From positions 227,092-291,091 of the forward strand of contig JAOWCC010000763.1 in the NCBI GenBank assembly GCA_030867875.1: a DNA stretch of 64,000 nucleotides. Reading direction: 5' to 3'. Made by a program: the position numbers and the translations under genes. This document shows positions 37,191 through 49,000 of the stretch, one piece after another; within the stretch, counting starts at the first letter, position 1, and each line of letters begins with the position of its first letter. The notes under the pieces were generated by a model that was not told the DNA's origin, did no database searches, and saw nothing but the letters and a program-made list of their open reading frames with translations. This stretch comes from Actinernus sp. WN-2022 (Eukaryota > Cnidaria > Anthozoa > Actiniaria > Actinernidae).

Positions 37191-37950
37191 GTGTACCTTA
37201 CAATCTTCAAAGTGGTGTCATTTCTCGAGCTTTTGATGGATTTCGATGTACTACACGTCAAAACAACGGTCTCTTCCAGTACTTTAAGACTAGCGTGCCA
37301 GTTTTGCCGTATTTGGAGTAGAAAACCCGAAAATGTGGTTTTTGTAAGCTAACCTGAATCTCTCAAAGTTACTTGTGTACCTTACAATCTTCAAAGTGGC
37401 GTCATTTCTCGAGCTTTTGATGGATTTCGATGTACTACACGTCAAAACAACGGTCTCTTCCAGTACTTTAAGACTAGCGTGCCAGTTTTGCCGTATTTGG
37501 AGTAGAAAACCCGAAAATGTGGTTTTTGTAAGCTAACCTGAATCTCTCAAAGTTACTTGTGTACCCTAAAATCTTCAAAGTGGCGCCATTTCTCGAGCTT
37601 TTGATGGATTTCGATGCACTATACGGCAATACAACGTTCTCTTAATGTAGATTGCGTTTAGTGGATGGAAGTTTCCTGTATTTTGAGTAACAATACCAGA
37701 AAATGGCCTTTTTCTAACCTAAGCATAACCTCTAGGTCTCAAATAAAGAAATTATGGGATGGATCTAAGTCAAGTCAATTATGGGATAGAAAGGCCAGAA
37801 AAGTCTTCAACTGTCATTTGCCCTTTCAAGAAAACGGCAAAAACACGAGTTACTGGCTTTTAAAGCTTAAAGGCACACAAGATCTAGCATGTTTTCACAA
37901 AAGGGGGTGTTAGGTTCAAAGGCTCCTTTTGTGAAAACATGCTAGATCTT
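37191..37950 (+). repeat. 760-bp HOR unit
   Basis: Standard unit between two 576-bp units, with C at A1 position 100 and the ACCTTAC head on A2. Confidence 0.95.
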
Positions 37951-38526
37951 GTGTACCTTACAATCTTCAAAGTGGTGTCATTTCTCGAGCTTTTGATGGA
38001 TTTCGATGTACTACACGTCAAAACAACGGTCTCTTCCAGTACTTTAAGAATAGCGTGCCAGTTTTGCCGTATTTGGAGTAGAAAACCCGAAAATGTGGTT
38101 TTTGTAAGCTAACCTGAATCTCTCAAAGTTACTTGTGTACCCTAAAATCTTCAAAGTGGCGCCATTTCTCGAGCTTTTGATGGATTTCGATGCACTATAC
38201 GGCAATACAACGTTCTCTTAATGTAGATTGCGTTTAGTGGATGGAAGTTTCCTGTATTTTGAGTAACAATACCAGAAAATGGCCTTTTTCTAACCTAAGC
38301 ATAACCTCTAGGTCTCAAATAAAGAAATTATGGGATGGATCTAAGTCAAGTCAATTATGGGATAGAAAGGCCAGAAAAGTCTTCAACTGTCATTTGCCCT
38401 TTCAAGAAAACGGCAAAAACACGAGTTACTGGCTTTTAAAGCTTAAAGGCACACAAGATCTAGCATGTTTTCACAAAAGGGGGTGTTAGGTTCAAAGGCT
38501 CCTTTTGTGAAAACATGCTAGATCTT
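37951..38526 (+). repeat. 576-bp HOR unit carrying the A allele at A position 100
   Basis: Third unit lacking an A monomer. Its single A has A at position 100 (38050), unlike the two other 576-bp units, so it arose on a different haplotype or by a separate event. Confidence 0.95.
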
Positions 38527-39288
38527 GTGTACCTTACAATCTTCAAAGTGGTGTCATTTCTCGAGCTTTTGATGGATTTCGATGTACTACACGTCAAAAC
38601 AACGGTCTCTTCCAGTACTTTAAGACTAGCGTGCCAGTTTTGCCGTATTTGGAGTAGAAAACCCGAAAATGTGGTTTTTGTAAGCTAACCTGAATCTCTC
38701 AAAGTTACTTGTGTACCTTACAATCTTCAAAGTGGCGTCATTTCTCGAGCTTTTGATGGATTTCGATGTACTACACGTCAAAACAACGGTCTCTTCCAGT
38801 ACTTTAAGAATAGCGTGCCAGTTTTGCCGTATTTGGAGTAGAAAACCCGAAAATGTGGTTTTTGTAAGCTAACCTGAATCTCTCAAAGTTACTTGTGTAC
38901 CCTAAAATCTTCAAAGTGGCGCCATTTCTCGAGCTTTTGATGGATTTCGATGCACTATACGGCAATACAACGTTCTCTTAATGTAGATTGCGTTTAGTGG
39001 ATGGAAGTTTCCTGTATTTTGAGTAACAATACCAGAAAATGGCCTTTTTCTAACCTAAGCATAACCTCTAGGTCTCAAATAAAGAAATTATGGGATGGAT
39101 CTAAGTCAAGTCAATTATGGGATAGAAAGGCCAGAAAAGTCTTCAACTGTCATTTGCCCTTTCAAGAAAACGGCAAAAACACGAGTTACTGGCTTTTAAA
39201 GCTTAAAGGCACACAAGATCTAGCATGTTTTCACAAAAGGGGGTGTTAGGTTCAAAGGCTCCTTTTGTGAAAACATGCTAGAATTCTT
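38527..39288 (+). repeat. 762-bp HOR unit with a 2-bp insertion at the fold-back base
   Basis: The right arm of its fold-back reads CTAGAATTCTTGTGT where other units read CTAGATCTTGTGT, creating the only GAATTC site I see in the window (39281-39286). The last ten bases of this junction, ATTCTTGTGT, equal the junction of the six 697-bp units. In addition A2 rather than A1 carries A at position 100 (38810), the only such case seen. Confidence 0.95.
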
Positions 39289-42200
39289 GTGTACCTTACA
39301 ATCTTCAAAGTGGTGTCATTTCTCGAGCTTTTGATGGATTTCGATGTACTACACGTCAAAACAACGGTCTCTTCCAGTACTTTAAGACTAGCGTGCCAGT
39401 TTTGCCGTATTTGGAGTAGAAAACCCGAAAATGTGGTTTTTGTAAGCTAACCTGAATCTCTCAAAGTTACTTGTGTACCTTACAATCTTCAAAGTGGCGT
39501 CATTTCTCGAGCTTTTGATGGATTTCGATGTACTACACGTCAAAACAACGGTCTCTTCCAGTACTTTAAGACTAGCGTGCCAGTTTTGCCGTATTTGGAG
39601 TAGAAAACCCGAAAATGTGGTTTTTGTAAGCTAACCTGAATCTCTCAAAGTTACTTGTGTACCCTAAAATCTTCAAAGTGGCGCCATTTCTCGAGCTTTT
39701 GATGGATTTCGATGCACTATACGGCAATACAACGTTCTCTTAATGTAGATTGCGTTTAGTGGATGGAAGTTTCCTGTATTTTGAGTAACAATACCAGAAA
39801 ATGGCCTTTTTCTAACCTAAGCATAACCTCTAGGTCTCAAATAAAGAAATTATGGGATGGATCTAAGTCAAGTCAATTATGGGATAGAAAGGCCAGAAAA
39901 GTCTTCAACTGTCATTTGCCCTTTCAAGAAAACGGCAAAAACACGAGTTACTGGCTTTTAAAGCTTAAAGGCACACAAGATCTAGCATGTTTTCACAAAA
40001 GGGGGTGTTAGGTTCAAAGGCTCCTTTTGTGAAAACATGCTAGATCTTGTGTACCTTACAATCTTCAAAGTGGTGTCATTTCTCGAGCTTTTGATGGATT
40101 TCGATGTACTACACGTCAAAACAACGGTCTCTTCCAGTACTTTAAGAATAGCGTGCCAGTTTTGCCGTATTTGGAGTAGAAAACCCGAAAATGTGGTTTT
40201 TGTAAGCTAACCTGAATCTCTCAAAGTTACTTGTGTACCTTACAATCTTCAAAGTGGCGTCATTTCTCGAGCTTTTGATGGATTTCGATGTACTACACGT
40301 CAAAACAACGGTCTCTTCCAGTACTTTAAGACTAGCGTGCCAGTTTTGCCGTATTTGGAGTAGAAAACCCGAAAATGTGGTTTTTGTAAGCTAACCTGAA
40401 TCTCTCAAAGTTACTTGTGTACCCTAAAATCTTCAAAGTGGCGCCATTTCTCGAGCTTTTGATGGATTTCGATGCACTATACGGCAATACAACGTTCTCT
40501 TAATGTAGATTGCGTTTAGTGGATGGAAGTTTCCTGTATTTTGAGTAACAATACCAGAAAATGGCCTTTTTCTAACCTAAGCATAACCTCTAGGTCTCAA
40601 ATAAAGAAATTATGGGATGGATCTAAGTCAAGTCAATTATGGGATAGAAAGGCCAGAAAAGTCTTCAACTGTCATTTGCCCTTTCAAGAAAACGGCAAAA
40701 ACACGAGTTACTGGCTTTTAAAGCTTAAAGGCACACAAGATCTAGCATGTTTTCACAAAAGGGGGTGTTAGGTTCAAAGGCTCCTTTTGTGAAAACATGC
40801 TAGATCTTGTGTACCTTACAATCTTCAAAGTGGTGTCATTTCTCGAGCTTTTGATGGATTTCGATGTACTACACGTCAAAACAACGGTCTCTTCCAGTAC
40901 TTTAAGACTAGCGTGCCAGTTTTGCCGTATTTGGAGTAGAAAACCCGAAAATGTGGTTTTTGTAAGCTAACCTGAATCTCTCAAAGTTACTTGTGTACCC
41001 TAAAATCTTCAAAGTGGCGTCATTTCTCGAGCTTTTGATGGATTTCGATGTACTACACGTCAAAACAACGGTCTCTTCCAGTACTTTAAGACTAGCGTGC
41101 CAGTTTTGCCGTATTTGGAGTAGAAAACCCGAAAATGTGGTTTTTGTAAGCTAACCTGAATCTCTCAAAGTTACTTGTGTACCCTAAAATCTTCAAAGTG
41201 GCGCCATTTCTCGAGCTTTTGATGGATTTCGATGCACTATACGGCAATACAACGTTCTCTTAATGTAGATTGCGTTTAGTGGATGGAAGTTTCCTGTATT
41301 TTGAGTAACAATACCAGAAAATGGCCTTTTTCTAACCTAAGCATAACCTCTAGGTCTCAAATAAAGAAATTATGGGATGGATCTAAGTCAAGTCAATTAT
41401 GGGATAGAAAGGCCAGAAAAGTCTTCAACTGTCATTTGCCCTTTCAAGAAAACGGCAAAAACACGAGTTACTGGCTTTTAAAGCTTAAAGGCACACAAGA
41501 TCTAGCATGTTTTCACAAAAGGGGGTGTTAGGTTCAAAGGCTCCTTTTGTGAAAACATGCTAGATCTTGTGTACCTTACAATCTTCAAAGTGGTGTCATT
41601 TCTCGAGCTTTTGATGGATTTCGATGTACTACACGTCAAAACAACGGTCTCTTCCAGTACTTTAAGACTAGCGTGCCAGTTTTGCCGTATTTGGAGTAGA
41701 AAACCCGAAAATGTGGTTTTTGTAAGCTAACCTGAATCTCTCAAAGTTACTTGTGTACCTTACAATCTTCAAAGTGGCGTCATTTCTCGAGCTTTTGATG
41801 GATTTCGATGTACTACACGTCAAAACAACGGTCTCTTCCAGTACTTTAAGACTAGCGTGCCAGTTTTGCCGTATTTGGAGTAGAAAATCCGAAAATGTGG
41901 TTTTTGTAAGCTAACCTGAATCTCTCAAAGTTACTTGTGTACCCTAAAATCTTCAAAGTGGCGCCATTTCTCGAGCTTTTGATGGATTTCGATGCACTAT
42001 ACGGCAATACAACGTTCTCTTAATGTAGATTGCGTTTAGTGGATGGAAGTTTCCTGTATTTTGAGTAACAATACCAGAAAATGGCCTTTTTCTAACCTAA
42101 GCATAACCTCTAGGTCTCAAATAAAGAAATTATGGGATGGATCTAAGTCAAGTCAATTATGGGATAGAAAGGCCAGAAAAGTCTTCAACTGTCATTTGCC

Positions 42201-42328
42201 CTTTCAAGAAAACGGCAAAAACACGAGTTACTGGCTTTTAAAGCTTAAAGGCACACAAGATCTAGCATGTTTTCACAAAAGGGGGTGTTAGGTTCAAAGG
42301 CTCCTTTTGTGAAAACATGCTAGATCTT
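39289..42328 (+). repeat. Four 760-bp HOR units
   Basis: Units start at 39289, 40049, 40809 and 41569. In order they are: common type, A at A1 position 100, B-like A2 head, AAATCC in A2. The last three recur in the same order from 49106. Confidence 0.95.
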
Positions 42329-43025
42329 GTGTACCTTACAATCTTCAAAGTGGTGTCATTTCTCGAGCTTTTGATGGATTTCGATGTACTACACGTCAAA
42401 ACAACGGTCTCTTCCAGTACTTTAAGACTAGCGTGCCAGTTTTGCCGTATTTGGAGTAGAAAACCCGAAAATGTGGTTTTTGTAAGCTAACCTGAATCTC
42501 TCAAAGTTACTTGTGTACCTTACAATCTTCAAAGTGGCGTCATTTCTCGAGCTTTTGATGGATTTCGATGTACTACACGTCAAAACAACGGTCTCTTCCA
42601 GTACTTTAAGACTAGCGTGCCAGTTTTGCCGTATTTGGAGTAGAAAACCCGAAAATGTGGTTTTTGTAAGCTAACCTGAATCTCTCAAAGTTACTTGTGT
42701 ACCCTAAAATCTTCAAAGTGGCGCCATTTCTCGAGCTTTTGATGGATTTCGATGCACTATACGGCAATACAACGTTCTCTTAATGTAGATTGCGTTTAGT
42801 GGATGGAAGTTTCCTGTATTTTGAGTAACAATACCAGAAAATGGCCTTTTTCTAACCTAAGCATAACCTCTAGGTCTCAAATAAAGAAATTATGGGATGG
42901 ATCTAAGTCAAGTCAATTATGGGATAGAAAGGCCAGAAAAGTCTTCAACTGTCATTTGCCCTTTCAAGAAAACGGCAAAAACACGAGTTACTGGCTTTTA
43001 AAGCTTAAAGGCACACAAGATTCTT
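42329..43025 (+). repeat. 697-bp HOR unit lacking the fold-back, copy 1
   Basis: 63 bp are missing from C. What remains at the junction is a 17-bp palindrome with one central base, 43013-43029 (ACACAAGA, T, TCTTGTGT), continuing with one mismatch to 43008-43034. Loss of the stop codon in the fold-back lengthens a chance reading frame; this is not a gene. Confidence 0.95.
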
Positions 43026-46000
43026 GTGTACCTTACAATCTTCAAAGTGGTGTCATTTCTCGAGCTTTTGATGGATTTCGATGTACTACACGTCAAAACA
43101 ACGGTCTCTTCCAGTACTTTAAGACTAGCGTGCCAGTTTTGCCGTATTTGGAGTAGAAAACCCGAAAATGTGGTTTTTGTAAGCTAACCTGAATCTCTCA
43201 AAGTTACTTGTGTACCTTACAATCTTCAAAGTGGCGTCATTTCTCGAGCTTTTGATGGATTTCGATGTACTACACGTCAAAACAACGGTCTCTTCCAGTA
43301 CTTTAAGACTAGCGTGCCAGTTTTGCCGTATTTGGAGTAGAAAACCCGAAAATGTGGTTTTTGTAAGCTAACCTGAATCTCTCAAAGTTACTTGTGTACC
43401 CTAAAATCTTCAAAGTGGCGCCATTTCTCGAGCTTTTGATGGATTTCGATGCACTATACGGCAATACAACGTTCTCTTAATGTAGATTGCGTTTAGTGGA
43501 TGGAAGTTTCCTGTATTTTGAGTAACAATACCAGAAAATGGCCTTTTTCTAACCTAAGCATAACCTCTAGGTCTCAAATAAAGAAATTATGGGATGGATC
43601 TAAGTCAAGTCAATTATGGGATAGAAAGGCCAGAAAAGTCTTCAACTGTCATTTGCCCTTTCAAGAAAACGGCAAAAACACGAGTTACTGGCTTTTAAAG
43701 CTTAAAGGCACACAAGATCTAGCATGTTTTCACAAAAGGGGGTGTTAGGTTCAAAGGCTCCTTTTGTGAAAACATGCTAGATCTTGTGTACCTTACAATC
43801 TTCAAAGTGGTGTCATTTCTCGAGCTTTTGATGGATTTCGATGTACTACACGTCAAAACAACGGTCTCTTCCAGTACTTTAAGACTAGCGTGCCAGTTTT
43901 GCCGTATTTGGAGTAGAAAACCCGAAAATGTGGTTTTTGTAAGCTAACCTGAATCTCTCAAAGTTACTTGTGTACCTTACAATCTTCAAAGTGGCGTCAT
44001 TTCTCGAGCTTTTGATGGATTTCGATGTACTACACGTCAAAACAACGGTCTCTTCCAGTACTTTAAGACTAGCGTGCCAGTTTTGCCGTATTTGGAGTAG
44101 AAAACCCGAAAATGTGGTTTTTGTAAGCTAACCTGAATCTCTCAAAGTTACTTGTGTACCCTAAAATCTTCAAAGTGGCGCCATTTCTCGAGCTTTTGAT
44201 GGATTTCGATGCACTATACGGCAATACAACGTTCTCTTAATGTAGATTGCGTTTAGTGGATGGAAGTTTCCTGTATTTTGAGTAACAATACCAGAAAATG
44301 GCCTTTTTCTAACCTAAGCATAACCTCTAGGTCTCAAATAAAGAAATTATGGGATGGATCTAAGTCAAGTCAATTATGGGATAGAAAGGCCAGAAAAGTC
44401 TTCAACTGTCATTTGCCCTTTCAAGAAAACGGCAAAAACACGAGTTACTGGCTTTTAAAGCTTAAAGGCACACAAGATCTAGCATGTTTTCACAAAAGGG
44501 GGTGTTAGGTTCAAAGGCTCCTTTTGTGAAAACATGCTAGATCTTGTGTACCTTACAATCTTCAAAGTGGTGTCATTTCTCGAGCTTTTGATGGATTTCG
44601 ATGTACTACACGTCAAAACAACGGTCTCTTCCAGTACTTTAAGAATAGCGTGCCAGTTTTGCCGTATTTGGAGTAGAAAACCCGAAAATGTGGTTTTTGT
44701 AAGCTAACCTGAATCTCTCAAAGTTACTTGTGTACCTTACAATCTTCAAAGTGGCGTCATTTCTCGAGCTTTTGATGGATTTCGATGTACTACACGTCAA
44801 AACAACGGTCTCTTCCAGTACTTTAAGACTAGCGTGCCAGTTTTGCCGTATTTGGAGTAGAAAACCCGAAAATGTGGTTTTTGTAAGCTAACCTGAATCT
44901 CTCAAAGTTACTTGTGTACCCTAAAATCTTCAAAGTGGCGCCATTTCTCGAGCTTTTGATGGATTTCGATGCACTATACGGCAATACAACGTTCTCTTAA
45001 TGTAGATTGCGTTTAGTGGATGGAAGTTTCCTGTATTTTGAGTAACAATACCAGAAAATGGCCTTTTTCTAACCTAAGCATAACCTCTAGGTCTCAAATA
45101 AAGAAATTATGGGATGGATCTAAGTCAAGTCAATTATGGGATAGAAAGGCCAGAAAAGTCTTCAACTGTCATTTGCCCTTTCAAGAAAACGGCAAAAACA
45201 CGAGTTACTGGCTTTTAAAGCTTAAAGGCACACAAGATCTAGCATGTTTTCACAAAAGGGGGTGTTAGGTTCAAAGGCTCCTTTTGTGAAAACATGCTAG
45301 ATCTTGTGTACCTTACAATCTTCAAAGTGGTGTCATTTCTCGAGCTTTTGATGGATTTCGATGTACTACACGTCAAAACAACGGTCTCTTCCAGTACTTT
45401 AAGAATAGCGTGCCAGTTTTGCCGTATTTGGAGTAGAAAACCCGAAAATGTGGTTTTTGTAAGCTAACCTGAATCTCTCAAAGTTACTTGTGTACCTTAC
45501 AATCTTCAAAGTGGCGTCATTTCTCGAGCTTTTGATGGATTTCGATGTACTACACGTCAAAACAACGGTCTCTTCCAGTACTTTAAGACTAGCGTGCCAG
45601 TTTTGCCGTATTTGGAGTAGAAAACCCGAAAATGTGGTTTTTGTAAGCTAACCTGAATCTCTCAAAGTTACTTGTGTACCCTAAAATCTTCAAAGTGGCG
45701 CCATTTCTCGAGCTTTTGATGGATTTCGATGCACTATACGGCAATACAACGTTCTCTTAATGTAGATTGCGTTTAGTGGATGGAAGTTTCCTGTATTTTG
45801 AGTAACAATACCAGAAAATGGCCTTTTTCTAACCTAAGCATAACCTCTAGGTCTCAAATAAAGAAATTATGGGATGGATCTAAGTCAAGTCAATTATGGG
45901 ATAGAAAGGCCAGAAAAGTCTTCAACTGTCATTTGCCCTTTCAAGAAAACGGCAAAAACACGAGTTACTGGCTTTTAAAGCTTAAAGGCACACAAGATCT

Positions 46001-49000
46001 AGCATGTTTTCACAAAAGGGGGTGTTAGGTTCAAAGGCTCCTTTTGTGAAAACATGCTAGATCTTGTGTACCTTACAATCTTCAAAGTGGTGTCATTTCT
46101 CGAGCTTTTGATGGATTTCGATGTACTACACGTCAAAACAACGGTCTCTTCCAGTACTTTAAGACTAGCGTGCCAGTTTTGCCGTATTTGGAGTAGAAAA
46201 CCCGAAAATGTGGTTTTTGTAAGCTAACCTGAATCTCTCAAAGTTACTTGTGTACCCTAAAATCTTCAAAGTGGCGTCATTTCTCGAGCTTTTGATGGAT
46301 TTCGATGTACTACACGTCAAAACAACGGTCTCTTCCAGTACTTTAAGACTAGCGTGCCAGTTTTGCCGTATTTGGAGTAGAAAACCCGAAAATGTGGTTT
46401 TTGTAAGCTAACCTGAATCTCTCAAAGTTACTTGTGTACCCTAAAATCTTCAAAGTGGCGCCATTTCTCGAGCTTTTGATGGATTTCGATGCACTATACG
46501 GCAATACAACGTTCTCTTAATGTAGATTGCGTTTAGTGGATGGAAGTTTCCTGTATTTTGAGTAACAATACCAGAAAATGGCCTTTTTCTAACCTAAGCA
46601 TAACCTCTAGGTCTCAAATAAAGAAATTATGGGATGGATCTAAGTCAAGTCAATTATGGGATAGAAAGGCCAGAAAAGTCTTCAACTGTCATTTGCCCTT
46701 TCAAGAAAACGGCAAAAACACGAGTTACTGGCTTTTAAAGCTTAAAGGCACACAAGATCTAGCATGTTTTCACAAAAGGGGGTGTTAGGTTCAAAGGCTC
46801 CTTTTGTGAAAACATGCTAGATCTTGTGTACCTTACAATCTTCAAAGTGGTGTCATTTCTCGAGCTTTTGATGGATTTCGATGTACTACACGTCAAAACA
46901 ACGGTCTCTTCCAGTACTTTAAGAATAGCGTGCCAGTTTTGCCGTATTTGGAGTAGAAAACCCGAAAATGTGGTTTTTGTAAGCTAACCTGAATCTCTCA
47001 AAGTTACTTGTGTACCTTACAATCTTCAAAGTGGCGTCATTTCTCGAGCTTTTGATGGATTTCGATGTACTACACGTCAAAACAACGGTCTCTTCCAGTA
47101 CTTTAAGACTAGCGTGCCAGTTTTGCCGTATTTGGAGTAGAAAACCCGAAAATGTGGTTTTTGTAAGCTAACCTGAATCTCTCAAAGTTACTTGTGTACC
47201 CTAAAATCTTCAAAGTGGCGCCATTTCTCGAGCTTTTGATGGATTTCGATGCACTATACGGCAATACAACGTTCTCTTAATGTAGATTGCGTTTAGTGGA
47301 TGGAAGTTTCCTGTATTTTGAGTAACAATACCAGAAAATGGCCTTTTTCTAACCTAAGCATAACCTCTAGGTCTCAAATAAAGAAATTATGGGATGGATC
47401 TAAGTCAAGTCAATTATGGGATAGAAAGGCCAGAAAAGTCTTCAACTGTCATTTGCCCTTTCAAGAAAACGGCAAAAACACGAGTTACTGGCTTTTAAAG
47501 CTTAAAGGCACACAAGATCTAGCATGTTTTCACAAAAGGGGGTGTTAGGTTCAAAGGCTCCTTTTGTGAAAACATGCTAGATCTTGTGTACCTTACAATC
47601 TTCAAAGTGGTGTCATTTCTCGAGCTTTTGATGGATTTCGATGTACTACACGTCAAAACAACGGTCTCTTCCAGTACTTTAAGAATAGCGTGCCAGTTTT
47701 GCCGTATTTGGAGTAGAAAACCCGAAAATGTGGTTTTTGTAAGCTAACCTGAATCTCTCAAAGTTACTTGTGTACCTTACAATCTTCAAAGTGGCGTCAT
47801 TTCTCGAGCTTTTGATGGATTTCGATGTACTACACGTCAAAACAACGGTCTCTTCCAGTACTTTAAGACTAGCGTGCCAGTTTTGCCGTATTTGGAGTAG
47901 AAAACCCGAAAATGTGGTTTTTGTAAGCTAACCTGAATCTCTCAAAGTTACTTGTGTACCCTAAAATCTTCAAAGTGGCGCCATTTCTCGAGCTTTTGAT
48001 GGATTTCGATGCACTATACGGCAATACAACGTTCTCTTAATGTAGATTGCGTTTAGTGGATGGAAGTTTCCTGTATTTTGAGTAACAATACCAGAAAATG
48101 GCCTTTTTCTAACCTAAGCATAACCTCTAGGTCTCAAATAAAGAAATTATGGGATGGATCTAAGTCAAGTCAATTATGGGATAGAAAGGCCAGAAAAGTC
48201 TTCAACTGTCATTTGCCCTTTCAAGAAAACGGCAAAAACACGAGTTACTGGCTTTTAAAGCTTAAAGGCACACAAGATCTAGCATGTTTTCACAAAAGGG
48301 GGTGTTAGGTTCAAAGGCTCCTTTTGTGAAAACATGCTAGATCTTGTGTACCTTACAATCTTCAAAGTGGTGTCATTTCTCGAGCTTTTGATGGATTTCG
48401 ATGTACTACACGTCAAAACAACGGTCTCTTCCAGTACTTTAAGAATAGCGTGCCAGTTTTGCCGTATTTGGAGTAGAAAACCCGAAAATGTGGTTTTTGT
48501 AAGCTAACCTGAATCTCTCAAAGTTACTTGTGTACCTTACAATCTTCAAAGTGGCGTCATTTCTCGAGCTTTTGATGGATTTCGATGTACTACACGTCAA
48601 AACAACGGTCTCTTCCAGTACTTTAAGACTAGCGTGCCAGTTTTGCCGTATTTGGAGTAGAAAACCCGAAAATGTGGTTTTTGTAAGCTAACCTGAATCT
48701 CTCAAAGTTACTTGTGTACCCTAAAATCTTCAAAGTGGCGCCATTTCTCGAGCTTTTGATGGATTTCGATGCACTATACGGCAATACAACGTTCTCTTAA
48801 TGTAGATTGCGTTTAGTGGATGGAAGTTTCCTGTATTTTGAGTAACAATACCAGAAAATGGCCTTTTTCTAACCTAAGCATAACCTCTAGGTCTCAAATA
48901 AAGAAATTATGGGATGGATCTAAGTCAAGTCAATTATGGGATAGAAAGGCCAGAAAAGTCTTCAACTGTCATTTGCCCTTTCAAGAAAACGGCAAAAACA

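Larger units (their letters stand above)
32239..37950 (+). repeat. Tandem duplication of a four-unit, 2856-bp block
   Basis: 32239-35094 and 35095-37950 share the order: two units with A at A1 position 100, one 576-bp unit, one common unit. It explains two of the three 576-bp units as one event plus a copy. Confidence 0.85.

Noticed and set aside
42803..43156. A 117-codon open reading frame in the six 697-bp units
   Set aside because: It exists only because the missing 63 bp (a multiple of three) removes the stop codon and runs the chance frame into A1. Not a gene fusion.
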